A stretch of DNA of 64,000 bases, from positions 2,728,001 to 2,792,000 of the forward strand of contig NC_052487.1 in NCBI RefSeq assembly GCF_009730915.1, in the 5' to 3' direction. This DNA is from Dioscorea cayenensis subsp. rotundata (taxonomy: Eukaryota; Streptophyta; Magnoliopsida; Dioscoreales; Dioscoreaceae). Under the pieces are notes generated by a model. The model ran no database searches. It was given only the letters and a program-made list of their open reading frames with translations, and had not been told where the DNA came from. Within the stretch, counting starts at the first letter, position 1. Every line of letters starts with the position of its first letter. Made by a program: the position numbers and the translations under genes. Shown here in pieces: positions 1 to 11,786 of this stretch.

Positions 1-722
1 TATAAGGAAAGTTTATTTTATAAATAAATGCTCTTGTTTAGGTGTTTTATTTTTATTTTATAAAATAGTTATATATATATTTTTATAAAAACCAAATTAC
101 TGATTTTTAAAAAAACATAAAATTATCTCAACATTACTCTAAATAATAGATATTTGATTAAGCAAATAATTTCCAGTTCAAATTCTTTATATGTTAAAAA
201 AAAGTCTTATTGAGAGAATTTTACTCTCTTTGTTAGAACTCGCAATATTTCATTTTAAATTTGTTCAAAACTTAGAACTCTTAAAAAATTAGGAAGTTAA
301 AGATTTAAAAAAAATATAAAATATAAAATTATTTTCTTAAAAAGATTATTGTATGCAACTAAAATCATTTAAAAGAAGAAGAAGAAGCATGTGCACCTAA
401 AATGGCTCCTACTAACTACTTAGGAAGTGATATACATACACCAAAAGTTACAAAAAGCACGCCATAAAACACGCTCGTCGGTGAGTGGGGACACCCACTC
501 TCCCACGCTTTACTTATTATTCCCTCCTCCCTCTCATCCCTCTCTATCTACTCCTTCTCAAAGACTGGGAATTCTTCAAACCTTATCAAACTTTTACCAA
601 CTCCTCCCTTAAATATATAAATATATAAATATATATATATATATAGATACTCTCATATATTGTTCATACCCAATTTCCAATTCCAATTCTTTTATAGATC
701 ATTCACAAGAAATTAAAGCAAA
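1..722. other. AT-rich upstream region of the first gene
   Basis: No gene is seen. The stretch is AT-rich until about 430, then becomes C/T-rich (430-600), as plant core promoters and leaders often are. A run of TATAAATA-like sequence at about 609-645 lies roughly 100 bp before the ATG at 723 and could hold the TATA box, but it is also a simple repeat. The short frame at 427-612 has no recognisable protein character. Confidence 0.4.
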
Positions 723-1592
723 ATGGAGGTAAAGAAAGAAGAGAGCTCAACAAAGAAAGATTGGATGGTGAGTCCAAGGCTATCTTTCTCTCATGATATA
801 CCTCAAACCCAACTCTTACAATCCTTATCTTCTTCTTCTTCTCATGAATCTAATGATTCTCCTCCGGTGATCACCGATTTTGATTTTGATTTCACTACAA
901 GTTTAGAAATATCCACTCAAGAACCTTGCTCAGCCGACGAGCTTTTCTCCGACGGAAAAATCCTCCCTCTCCCTCTCAAACAAAAACCACAATCTGTCAT
1001 GACAACCAGAACATCAACATCGACAAGAACAAATGTGAAGCAAAACACGACACTGAAAGAAATAATTGATGACGACGACAACAACGAAGAAGAAGAGGAT
1101 CAGCAAAAGAAAGAGACGGAACGGAAACCGTTTTGGATGTTTGGACGCAGCGGAAGTGTAGGTAGCAACCGGACAACATCAATAGCAACAACGGCAACAT
1201 CAACAACAACAACAACAAAGCAAAAGAACAACAATATCTGCCCTTTCCGCCGCAGTAGATCAGCAGGATGCAGTACTGTCAAAACAAGAAACAAGAATTA
1301 TACCAATTACAATTACAAGAACACATTTCGGCCAATGGAATCAAATTCAAAGATATATTATTACTCAGGGATGAAGAGTTGGTCACATGGTGATGGAGTT
1401 AGGATAAATCCTGTTATCAATTTGCCAAGAGGAGGAAGCACTGCTAGTTCCCGCAGTAATGGTAGCAATAGTAGTTTCAATAGTAGCAATAGAAGTAATA
1501 ATTCAAGTATATTTGGATATCTCTTATGTAAATGTAGCACAAAAAGGATGGAGAAGGAGATGGAGAGGAGAGGAGTGACATGTTCTCCATGA
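723..1592 (+). CDS. plant-specific MAKR/DUF1645-like protein, 289 aa
   Basis: Single-exon frame from ATG 723 to a TGA at 1590-1592. The protein is hydrophilic and low-complexity (Ser, Asn and Thr runs, an acidic DDDDNNEEEE patch near residue 120). It carries short islands seen in a plant family related to DUF1645 and membrane-associated kinase regulators: SPRLSFSHDI near the N-terminus, SADELFSDGKILPLPL (about residues 71-86), KPFWMFGRSGS, the basic CPFRRSRSAG and VRINPVINLP. The SADELF..G.ILPL box is the strongest family sign. Such proteins are thought to be cytosolic or plasma-membrane-associated regulators, but function here is inference. No signal peptide or membrane segment is visible. 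The family name is from memory of motif patterns and is moderately secure; the gene call is firm because the frame is long and the islands are conserved. Confidence 0.75.
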   Translation: MEVKKEESSTKKDWMVSPRLSFSHDIPQTQLLQSLSSSSSHESNDSPPVITDFDFDFTTSLEISTQEPCSADELFSDGKILPLPLKQKPQSVMTTRTSTSTRTNVKQNTTLKEIIDDDDNNEEEEDQQKKETERKPFWMFGRSGSVGSNRTTSIATTATSTTTTTKQKNNNICPFRRSRSAGCSTVKTRNKNYTNYNYKNTFRPMESNSKIYYYSGMKSWSHGDGVRINPVINLPRGGSTASSRSNGSNSSFNSSNRSNNSSIFGYLLCKCSTKRMEKEMERRGVTCSP

Positions 1593-3163
1593 TATGAGTT
1601 TTTTTAATTTTAGTTTTATTTTTTAATTTGTTGAAGAAATGGGGGACAAGAAGAAGAGGTGCTCAAGGGTTGCAATGTGGGAGGAGAGTGATGGAAAGAG
1701 AAAGGTGTTGAGTTTTTTCTCTCTTTTTTTTCACATTCTTGGTTGGTATCAACATGGGCATGTTGGTGTGTAGTGTGGTTGGGAATCTGTGTCCAGCTTT
1801 TGTGCTTTCTTGTTTTGTTTGTCAGATTGGAGATATTTGGCTTCATCTTTTTTTAAAATCTTTTCTTCACTGTAAATTAACTGTTAAATTTTTCTCCTGG
1901 TTTTACTGATGCAAATATTATTTATGTACTTGAAAGATGCTCTTCATTTCACACATCAAATCTTGGAATAAACCAATTAATCAAACTCTGATACTTTGTC
2001 TTTGGTTTGAGAGAATCAATTTATGACTAAAATAAAATATGGAGATTTTGCAGTTGATGAGTTTTAATCAGTTTTTTTTTTTTTAAGCTGGTCAAGAAAT
2101 GCAGAAGTTCAACAATTTGGTGATGACTTGGAATGGAATTCTAAACCAGTCTGAGAAATTCTAAGGAAAAAAAATCTTAATTCTTTAGCCTTGAGCAGGC
2201 ATATTTGAATTGGTCTTAATTAAAGTCTTCTCTAACAATAATAATAATAATAATAATAATAATTGATTTGTGTGTAAATGATATGAGTTTAGTTTATGGA
2301 TGACCCACAGAGTAAGAATTTACAGGCTGGGTAGAGATTGTTATGAGCCAAGATGACCCATTGATAGTCCTATATGTTTCCTCTTGTGGGCCAAATTAGT
2401 TTCAATAAATGAATAATAACATGCAAGCCTCATCCTTCAATTAATCCTATTTATTTTAAATTTTGTCTTCATCTTAGCATTAATATGATAAGCTAATCAC
2501 ATGCTTTACCCATATTTACTATTTATTTAATTATGCATTAAATGGATAAAAAGTTAATCAAAAAATGGTTTTCTTGTACTTCTTTAATATCAAAATCTCA
2601 CATTTCTCCACATTTAATGAACAATGTCTTCTATTTTATTTTTTCTCGAGTTGTATTTTTTTTTTTTTAGTTAGTCATTATTTTTGTTAATTTTGTATTT
2701 TTTTAAAACAAAAAATTGACCACATATTTCTCTACTTTTAATGGATAATTCCTTCTACTTTATTTTCTCTCAAGTTGTATTATTTTTAAATCAGTTTCTA
2801 TTTTTTTAATGCATATGATTTATTTATTTATTTTTAAATATATATATACACACATAATGTGTGAGAATTTTCTTGAACAAACAATCAAGTCATCGTTTTT
2901 AGTTGTTCAATAACTTCACATGCTCACCTTCTTCAATGTTTAATCGTAAATATGCGAAGCATATGAATGAAGCTTAATAATCAATTGCCAACATTCTCAC
3001 ATGATAAAAATTGGAAGAAACAATAATTGCATGAGATTTGGTTGGTGTATTTGACAAAACTTATAAACCGAAAGCATTATCATATATATGTTACTCAACT
3101 TCTATGAATAGTCAGGACATTGAGAAAAATCCAAAAAAATATTTCAGAGTCAATATGATTTTA
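1593..3163. other. intergenic, no gene seen
   Basis: AT-rich sequence downstream of the first gene, including its likely 3' UTR (1593 to about 1980). An (AAT)n tract lies at about 2240-2262. I see no coding signal on either strand; the 76-codon minus frame at 1616-1846 looks random. Confidence 0.5.
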
Positions 3164-4128
3164 TCGGTTATTTTTTTAAAATACTACATTTTTTAAAAAT
3201 AAATAGCAAAATGCGCACTTAGATAATTACCAAAATGCGCACATAGTTTACTCTATACTATTTTTTTTTTAATTTAAAACTTTTAACAGATATTTTTAAA
3301 TTTTAAAATAAGTTGTTTTAAATATTATATTTACACTCTAGTACTTATAAATTTTTTAATTCAAATTCTTTCCTACAACTGTATTTAAATTTTGACAATT
3401 AAAACCTCCAGCTATCAGATGTTATGATGATCAAATTTACAATAGTAAAAAATTAGAATTCTAAATCTGCAACTGTCAATAATTATGGCAGTCAAATCTG
3501 CGGCCATTAGAAATTATGACAATTAAACCTGCAAAAGTTTGACAATTGTGATTTTTTTATCATTGTAGATTCAACCGTCATAATTTTTGACAGTTGTAAG
3601 TTTAACCATGATAACTACTAATAATTGTATATTTGATCGTCATAATTACTTACAGTTGTTGATTTAACTGTTGTGATTTTTTACGGTTGTAAATTTGACG
3701 GTTATAATTTCTGACAGTTGTAAATTTAACCGTCATAATTATTGACAATTACCGATTTAACTGTCATAATTACTAACAGATTTAAGAATTACAATTTTGT
3801 TACCGTAATAAATTTGACCTTCGTAACATCTAGTCATAACATCTAACAGATGCTGGTTTTAACTGTCAAAATTTAAATAAGGCTGTGGAAAAAAAATTTG
3901 ATTTAAAAAATTTATAAAAACCTAAGTGTAAAATAATATTTAAAAAACTGATTTTAAAATTTAAATATAAATCTGTTAACAATTTATCGTTTTTGGGGCC
4001 AACTTCAACCCATTTTCAGTTGAAAATAGCATGGATAGTACTAAGTGCGTATTTTTGGTAATTATCCATATAAATTCGCATTTTGGTATTTATTTAAAAA
4101 AAATATAATATTTTTAAAAAATAGCCGA
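3164..4128. mobile_element. fold-back / MITE-like element with about 85-bp inverted ends
   Basis: The left end (about 3164-3250, starting TCGGTTATTTTTTTAAAA) is an imperfect inverted copy of the right end (about 4045-4128, ending AAAAAATAGCCGA). Both ends hold the motif GATAATTACCAAAATGCGCA or a close variant. The interior from about 3400 to 3800 is built of degenerate 35-40 bp repeats around GACAGTTGTAAATTTAACC / GTCATAATT in both orientations. No transposase is present, so it is non-autonomous. I could not fix a target-site duplication, so the exact ends and superfamily (Mutator-like seems possible) are uncertain. Confidence 0.65.
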
Positions 4129-4644
4129 TTTGATCTCTTTTCGTTTTGTTTGAAGAAAAAAAATCCCAAAGAATTAGTGTATTTTTAATTATTAAATATT
4201 TAAATTTTATTCATCAACATGTAATATTTTAAATCCACTTATTTAATAGAATCAAAATAATAATAAATCCCTTCATCCATTGGATGATCTATTCTTTTGC
4301 AAGAGTTTGTTATGCTTCTTTGATTGTTTCTGTTTCTTTTTCTTAATACATGTGATTTATTTATTTTATTAAAAAAAATAATAATAAGGTGTTTACAATG
4401 TCTAATAAGATTAAAATTTAAATATATATGAAATTAACAAAAGTGAAAACATTATAAGCATTATATACTTTATAACCATGTATGTTTGACTAAGACACCA
4501 CCAAATCCAAACATTAACAATTTTTATTTGTCAATAATTATTATTTAAAAAATATATATTAAATTTCAAAACATTTAATTTTTATTAATATTTATTAAAT
4601 TAAATTTTAATCATTTTTTTTTCCAGATGTGAACAAACCACATA

Positions 4645-4765
4645 TGTCAAAAGACATACACAAGCTATAAGTTAATATCTCAATTCATTTGTGCATTTGA
4701 CAAAAACATAAATATTCTACACAAGAGATCTGATGCCAGTAAGCTAACAGTCTATTAACAACTTT
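4645..4765 (-). repeat. dispersed SINE-like repeat, copy on minus strand
   Basis: The reverse complement carries GGCATCAGATCTCTTGTGTA and GAATATTTATG, the same core as at 18480-18530, followed by a diverged tail. Confidence 0.5.
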
Positions 4766-5664
4766 AATTAATTATAATAAAAATTTCCCTTCATCCAATA
4801 TTTCAAAAAAAAAAAAAAAATCCTTTAATCACACACTGTAATCCCTAGCTAAATATTTATTGCATGTAATTGTTTTTAATTTGAGAGTGAAAACATATAA
4901 TATCAAACCAATTAAGTTGAGTTTTTTTTTAATTATTTTATGAAATATGGACAAGTCATAAGTAAGAGCATATAATAAATACCTCAATACACACTCTCAT
5001 TTTATGTGAATTAAAATTTGAACATTGCACATAAAAATAAATAAAATCTCAAATTCAGTAAAAGACAAACTAATATTTGGATTTATTATATTCACTGATT
5101 TAACTAATATTTAACTTCAATAATGATGGGGACAAACAGCAAACAATTCTTTATTTTTATTGTGCTGTGGAAAAATCTCTTCCTCTTGAAATGCTAAGAT
5201 AATATGGTTTTAAATTTATTTTTTTTTATTTCATATTTTTATGACACTACATTTTTAATGTTTATTTTTATATATAGATATCTTCATCATAAAAAAAATA
5301 TATAGATATCTTTGGTTTCTTTGGGATTCGGAGTTTTTCGGGGGGTTTTTCAAAGATTTTATTTTGGTCGTTTCTATTGATTTGTATTTTTTTTTTTTTA
5401 TAAATATTATTCGAAATGGTCAATATAAACCTTTTTGATCATTTAAAATTTATTGGCTTGAAATGTTGGACTAGTGAATATATTAACCACAAATATAATA
5501 TTAATTCTAATTTTTTAATTGAATGGATAATTAGAAATAGAATAAAAATCACCAAATACACTGGCCGCTCTAGGACCATGACAATATTTGGGAAAAGAAA
5601 ATTTAAGAAAAATTCTACCAAAAAATAAAAAAATAAAAATAAAAATTCAAACACTAAAATTATT

Positions 5665-5695
<31 letters not shown>

Positions 5696-5984
5696 TAGAC
5701 AAGAAAAACAGAAATCCACCAAAAACTATGTGAAAGAATTTTAAATTTTTGCAGTCTAACACACAAGTCAAATATAAACCTTTCTAATTCTTAGAATTTC
5801 CAACACCCAATATGCAATTTTTTTCAACAATTAAAATAATAAAGCCCAGAATAATTTTGATACAGACTATACAGTTATAAAGACAACATGCAAAAACCTT
5901 TTAAGATGAATGATTTATTGATTCGCATTAACCAGTCTATTTAATTCTTTGTATTAGTAAATAATTACCTGTTGACTGTTGAGG

Positions 5985-6840
5985 CATGTGCAACACACGT
6001 GACCATACAAATACCCACACAGAAATATTTCATAGAAGTTGAGAACTCAATTAAAATCAATAAAAATGTTTGTTGGTGGCATTTGTGGAAATTAAGAAGT
6101 AATTTAAAACAAACAAGATATTAGAAAAAGCTGTCAAGAATTACATGCACAAAGAAAATCAATACTGTAGTGCTAATTCAAGAAAGTTGCTAAAAAAACA
6201 CAAAAGATTCACTAAACATGACTTGCCAACTCAATTGTGGCAAGAAAAATCATGATGATAATTATTATTAGTAACATGCAACCCTAACTCATCATGCCCA
6301 TAAGTTTCAACCATGTCGATCAGAAAAATTGAGTCATTCTTTTCATTATTACTGCACTAAGTATGATGAAAAACCTACAAAATCTTAATGCTAAATACTG
6401 AATCTAGTACACCTTAAATTGAATAGCATAAACATCGAACTCAACCGAAATAAAAAGGGAGAGAATGAGGTAGAATACGTACCAAAAATGGAATGCACAG
6501 AATACATCAAATTCCTGGAAAGTTATTCAATGCATACCATATTCACAACATTAAGCTGAATCAAGAATTTTACAAAGCAAACAAAGTGAGAGGATTAAAT
6601 CAACTAAACACTATCTGTTGATCATCATTGTAAGCGTCTTTAAACGTGTCCTCAAATTCAGAAACACTTCAAGAAAGCATGTCTTCACAAATTGGCAAGT
6701 AGTAGCAGATTAATGGTATACATTATACATATGAACTATTAAATACAGCTAAATACCAGGACTAAGGGTCAGAAAACTAGATATGCAGGTCATTCACATG
6801 AGAAAAAATAATGACAAATCAAGTAAAAAGAAGAGATGAA
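5985..6840 (+). repeat. old direct duplication, copy 1
   Basis: This block matches 7765-8800 in order and orientation with many substitutions and indels. Shared landmarks in sequence are a stretch with AGAAAGTTG, TAAACATGACTTG, AATTGTGG and CCTAACTCA.CATG (6180-6300 against 7931-8050), CAACTAAAC.A..TGTTGATCATC (6600 against 8550) and CAT..GAGAAAAAATAATGA.AAATCAAG (6795 against 8745). No coding content is recognisable. Confidence 0.65.
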
Positions 6841-7196
6841 GAAGAAAACTCTATTGACCATCCATTATGCTCAATTTCAGTTAAAGTATCAACCAGAAAC
6901 AACAAGACATTCTATTGATCATTTTTTACTGTTTATTTTCTCAAACTATGGTGCATTGCCTTTACACATCTGCATTTCTTCAATTCTTTACAGTAAATAT
7001 AAGAATAACGTGGAATCAGATATCTTAAAAAGGGAAAACATCTAAATCGAGCTTGCTATCAATTTACAATCCATAACAAACAGTCTTTCACCAGAAGGCA
7101 GGTACTAACAATTGCATGAGATTTAATGAGTGCATATAGCTGCTTGACTGACATGAGTAACATTGATGAACCTAAACAGGAATTTTGAAGCTTTTG

Positions 7197-7438
7197 TCAC
7201 CAAACAACCCTTACCCATTCATGGCATCTCATCAGTAGATTGGAAATTCTACTCTCAAAAGAGTTAACCATGCTGCTTTCTTGTCCTTCCGCTTCATTCA
7301 AATCATAGACAACAGCACCCAAACCATCTGAAAAGAATGTTTAGTGGATGTTGTACAGGATCTTCATCTTAATAGTTCATGCACAATGGTGTTCACTGTC
7401 ACACAAACATGGCTGTTATTAGGTGTATCAGAAGATGA
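7197..7438 (-). other. two exon-like segments of an unknown gene or fossil
   Basis: On the minus strand a good acceptor (ATTCTTTTCAG) ends at 7328. It is followed by an open frame reading GLGAVVYDLNEAEGQESSMV and then FESRISNLLMRCHEWV, with a possible donor GTAAGG at 7214-7209, or a stop at about 7197-7199. Just upstream, after a CTGCAG acceptor, 7438-7361 reads SSSDTPNNSHVCVTVNTIV then HELLR and a stop. The composition looks protein-like, but I recognise neither piece, and no start exon is apparent. They could be terminal exons of an unannotated gene, part of the long 3' region of the neighbouring gene, or remnants. Confidence 0.25.
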
Positions 7439-7764
7439 CTGCAGTGCGATAAAAAGGGGTTAGTGCAACATGTTAAAAATAGCACATGAACATCTGCAAC
7501 TAAAGGAGAATCAAAGTCATGCTGCTCAAAGGATTGAAAAGAAAAGCTTGCGCAATTAACAGTTGGTAAAGTTGATCATGCTGAACTATTTGATCTTCAG
7601 ACCACAACAGAGTACCAAAAAACACAAGACAAACCTTCAGATGGATTGCAATCAATAAACGTTATTGAAATAGCAAATTAAGTAAAACACAAAACAAATT
7701 ATAGAAATAACAACAATGGCAAAATGTTAACAATAAATACTTCACACAGTTAAATTAGCCTTTT

Positions 7765-8800
7765 TGAAGTGCATGGCAAAACATTTCACATAAGTTGAAA
7801 GCCTACTGTACAACTCCATTTAAATGGTTTGTGGTAACACTTGTGGAACTCAAGAGACAAATTCAAATCTATAAGGAAAAACTGTTACAATTTATCAGCA
7901 CCAAAACAAGCAATAAAATAGTGCTAACACAGAAAGTTGGCCAAACAAAGGGTTCACCGGTTTAGTAAACATGACTTGAAGATTTAATTGTGGAAAGCAA
8001 TGAAAATATAACAAAAGTTACCAATCATGGAACCTAACTCACCATGAGTCCATGCCTGTGACTTTTCTGCAAGTCAACCAGAACAATCAAGAAAGTCACC
8101 AAGAGGACTTGTTCATTCACTTCATTATGACCAGAGGCCTTTCAAGGCAATTGCATTCAGTTTGCTAGATAACCTACAACCCTTACATAGGAAATATTGA
8201 ATTGGCAACTATTAAAATAGCAGAAATACTAAAATCAACAAAAGAAAGTACCATGGAGAAAAATGAAAGAGAATACATAACCAATACACAAACGACAAAC
8301 GACAAATCAGCAAACAACAAAAAGCTCATTCACTTCACTGATATTCTAGTTTCTCTTAAGAAAATCAAGTCCATAATGGTGCAAAATACATCAAATTCCT
8401 CATATGGTATTTGGTACAAACCATAATTAGGATGTAAGATGACCCCCCAAACACAAAAAGTATATATAGACTGTAGATAATAAGGTCGGAATTAACACAG
8501 CAAAAAATCGTAAATAATGATACCACAACAGCAGGAAGGTTGAATGAATCAACTAAACTATTTGTTGATCATCCACGTAAGCCATTTTAAAACTTCTCCA
8601 CAAATTGCCAATTAGCAGTTTCATTATACACACCCAGATCAAGGTGCAGTTACCATAAAAGGATTGAACAACCAATATGTGTGTGTGTGTGTGTGTGTAC
8701 CTGAATATCAGGACAAAGCCATATAAAGCTAGATCAACTGGCCATTCAAATAAGAAAAAATAATGAAAAATCAAGCAAGCAGAAGAGATAAAGAGGACAA
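7765..8800 (+). repeat. old direct duplication, copy 2
   Basis: Second copy of the block at 5985-6840, about 1.8 kb downstream. It contains a (GT)n tract at about 8677-8698 that is absent from copy 1. The identity is clearly visible but low, so the duplication is old. Confidence 0.65.
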
Positions 8801-9094
8801 CTCTTCGAGCACTTTTATTCAAAAATTTTTGGATTTACAGATAAACAGAGGGAGTACCAGAGAATTGAATCAACCAAGCCCACAACATTACATTATCAGC
8901 CAGCATACAGAACTCTGTAAATCTTCATCCCAAAGAACAAATATTTCTCTATCACAGCTTCTTGTCCTACTGCAAAGAATCATAAACCATCAGAAATCTC
9001 ATCTCCAAATCCCAAAACAAAGCCCTAAAAAAGACACAAATTCGTCAAAGAACCCAAAAAGAAGAAAAAAACAAGAAATCCAAAGATAGTCACC

Positions 9095-9813
9095 TTAATC
9101 ACTAATCTTGTACATGTCTAGTGTCACCTCCGATAACCAAAACGCGGGGTAAAGAGACTGTCAAAAAACTCATGAGAATTAGAATAAAAAAAAAATTAAC
9201 AAAACGAAAGCAAAGGCGATTTTTTTCCCAGCAATGAAGATCTTACCTCGAGCTGGCGCTGGACGACGCGAGGCCGCTTCTTGGGTCGACGAGGGGGCTT
9301 CGATCCCTTGAAGGCATAGTAATCCTCCTCGATCTCCTCTTTGGAGAGTGGCACGATTAACCTCCTCATCTCCCCGCCCTTCTGGGCCTTCTCTCCCCCA
9401 CCCTCCGATCTCAATCGTACCGTCCTCAAGCTGCCGCTCCCCACCTTCTCCATCCTCGGCGGCGACCGCGACTCCGTGTTCTTCACCTCCTCGCCGTCTT
9501 TCTCCATCGGAGCACTGCAAGCGGCGCGGCGTGTGCGAAGGTTCCACGGCCGACCTGGCGGAAACGAGGCCTCCTCCTCGGGGGCGGCGGTGGAGGCGGC
9601 GACTGCGGCAGCCGGAGGTGTGGATCCTGACGCTGGTTTCGTGAATCGGAAGGCCTTGGTGGAGCCCCAGCTCCCGGTGGGGAACGAGAAGTTGTGGAGC
9701 CGAGACTTGGAACTCGGAACCGGAGGCAAAGGTGGCGAGGCATGATGGATTACTCCCCGGTGATCTCCGAGCTCGGATTCATCGCCTTTCATGGCGATGG
9801 AGATCATCTTCAC
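9095..9813 (-). CDS. DUF1639 family protein, 209 aa, two exons
   Basis: Exon 1 runs from ATG 9813 down to 9247, where CTCGAG meets a GTAAGA donor. Exon 2 is only 63 nt (9157-9095), follows a TTTTTTGACAG acceptor and ends in TAA. The join is phase 0. The signature is the DUF1639 C-terminus: LSKEEIEEDYYAFKGSKPPR, then RPKKRPRVVQRQLE at the end of exon 1, and SLYPAFWLSEVTLDMYKISD from exon 2. The N-terminal half is Ser/Pro-rich and GC-rich, with an LHNFSFP box shared with the neighbour at 11787. The family is plant-specific and of unknown biochemical role; the basic RPKKRPR patch could be a nuclear localisation signal. Without exon 2 the conserved family end would be missed. It is divergent from its paralogue at 11787, with about 2 kb between their start codons. 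Confidence 0.88.
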
Positions 9814-11786
9814 GGCTATCGCCGGATTCCGGCGTGGGAAACGCCGGCGAACGACGGGAAAGAGACGGAAAACGGGAATAGAAGAAGAGGGAAGGGAGGG
9901 GTTGGCGTTTTAACGAGTGTTGGTAACATTACTCTCGAGTCCACGTTAACGATTCTTAAAGTTCGACGCACCACCTGTGTATTTGCTACAGACTTGGGAT
10001 ATGAAAAACCTCTAGCCTCTCACTATCTGCCACGTATAGGGCTTAGTTTAGAATACATCTTGGCGAAGAGAACGGCGGGGATGATCCAATGTGGGCTAGT
10101 TGCTACAGCGTGGTCATATAGCACGACACGTGTCTACAACACCTTGTATTGTTTGAGGGCCCCACTGAATACATGGGTTCAAAGATGTAGAGTTATTAAT
10201 TAATATTTTAGCTGAAGATATTATAATCAAGGTGTAATTTTATCTGAAGATATTGTAATAAGGTCTAAGTTACATTAATTAATATTTCTTATTTTATTGA
10301 TTTTATTATCTGTGGTCTATATATTTGTGTACATGATAATATTAATACACAACAATAATTGGATATCAATTCATTGTGGAAAAAGAAAACCACCAAAAAA
10401 TTTCATTGTCGCCACAATGAAAATGTGAGGGTACATCAGAATTTTTTTTCTATAAAAGTATATGCATAAATATGGTATTTAAGTGTTTATATGGTATATA
10501 CTACAGGAACAATACAATGGGTGTTTATAAATTATAAATTAACATACATGCAATTATATCATTATCAAAAGGGATGCATATATGCAAGTACAACATAATG
10601 ACAATGCTTTTTTAATTTATTAGCACACAGCTTTTTGACAAGGTATTTGTGTTTTTATCTAAAAATTATATTTAAATTTTAACTCATACAAAACAAGGAC
10701 ACATATATATTGAGATATTAATTTTATCAGTTTGTACAATTTTAATATGGTTTGTCCATATATTATAATTTAAAAAATAAAAATAAAAATAAACACACCC
10801 AGAGTGATGTTATTTTGAGAGTTATATATGTAAATTTCCATATGTATAAATATTTTAATATTAACACTCTCAAGCACATTAACGAGTTATAAAACCTACC
10901 CTTGTGCTTATTTTTTTTTAGCATTAGTAGTTACAAAGTAACAAATTTCATATTTTAATTCTTAATAAAAAAAAATTTAATGTAATAATTTAAAGAGGGA
11001 AAAACATGAAAATTATGAAGATATTATCATTATATATATTGACAAATGCGATAACATAGCTAGCTAGTCAGGGGTATATACAGACGAAGAATTGATCATT
11101 CAGTCAATACACCTTATTTAATGACACAACACTGAACGTGTGCAATGACATTTGAATTAGAGATATTGAAAAATTTTACATATTTTTCATAATGGAGTTA
11201 GTATCACTGGATTATGAAACCCTTTAGTTTACTGTTATATTTAAATAAAACACGTCTAAAATCATAATAAAATTTTAAATTCTATTAAATTTTTATGAAT
11301 AAAAAAATAAAAATACAAATACATACACATATATATATATATATATACAAATTTCCAGATAAAATAAGTTTTGAATTTTCATAAGTAATCTCATGTCTCA
11401 CATGATACGCACGTGACCCACATAGCAACAGTAATATTCAAACGGAGAAGAGGGAAAAAAAAAGAAAGAAACCCAACCTAAGAAAACGCCAAACCGATTC
11501 TAGCAACACCACCCAAGCCCACATAACGCGTTGCAACCAAACCACGAACCACTCGTGTATTCACCACGTGTCATCTCCTCGTCACGTCGCACACACCAAC
11601 AATACAACCCCAAACCTAATCCCGTTTCCCGATATAAAACCTCCTCCAGCGCGCGTATTGCCCCCGAGCCCACGTAACCTAAAGCCGCACACCCCCTCAC
11701 CGTTCCGCTCACCGTCGGTAACCGTACTCCGCCCATCTCGCTTAAAATCGAGGATCTGGTCACCGCCGCTTCATCGTCTCCGATCC
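9814..11786. promoter_or_regulatory. shared upstream region of two divergent DUF1639 genes
   Basis: This 2-kb gap separates two paralogues facing away from each other. Three ACGT-core sites of the G-box/ABRE class are visible: the 10-bp palindrome GACACGTGTC at 10125-10134, GCACGTGACC at about 11410, and CCACGTGTCA at about 11564-11573. ABRE/bZIP or bHLH binding is a known role for such sites; its use here is inferred. A TATA-like ATATAAAA at 11632-11639 lies about 150 bp before ATG 11787. The middle (10200-11400) is AT-rich with no gene. A short imperfect repeat containing TCTGAAGATATT / GCTGAAGATATT lies at about 10210-10260. Confidence 0.5.

Larger units (their letters stand above)
4129..9094. 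other. long non-coding stretch with repeats
   Basis: No complete gene is supported. It holds a SINE-like repeat copy (about 4645-4765), TA and TG microsatellites (about 5671-5693, 8677-8698), a pair of diverged direct repeats (about 5985-6840 and 7765-8800) and two exon-like segments on the minus strand (7197-7438). The last 1 kb next to 9095 is probably the 3' UTR or downstream region of the minus-strand DUF1639 gene. Confidence 0.5.

Noticed and set aside
5439-5771. Minus-strand 110-codon hydrophobic frame
   Set aside because: It contains an ILE-TYR repeat from a TA microsatellite; no homology signs or splice context.
8763-9089. Plus-strand frame of 108 codons rich in Lys, Ser and Gln
   Set aside because: It lies antisense to the downstream region of the minus-strand DUF1639 gene and looks like low-complexity AT/purine sequence.
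9196-9745. Overlapping long open frames on both strands around 9179-9745
   Set aside because: They are shadows of the GC-rich DUF1639 exon on the minus strand; only the 9813-9247 frame carries family motifs.
9694-10203. Plus-strand frame of 169 codons
   Set aside because: It starts antisense to the DUF1639 exon and continues through its promoter; no motif or coding bias beyond GC content.
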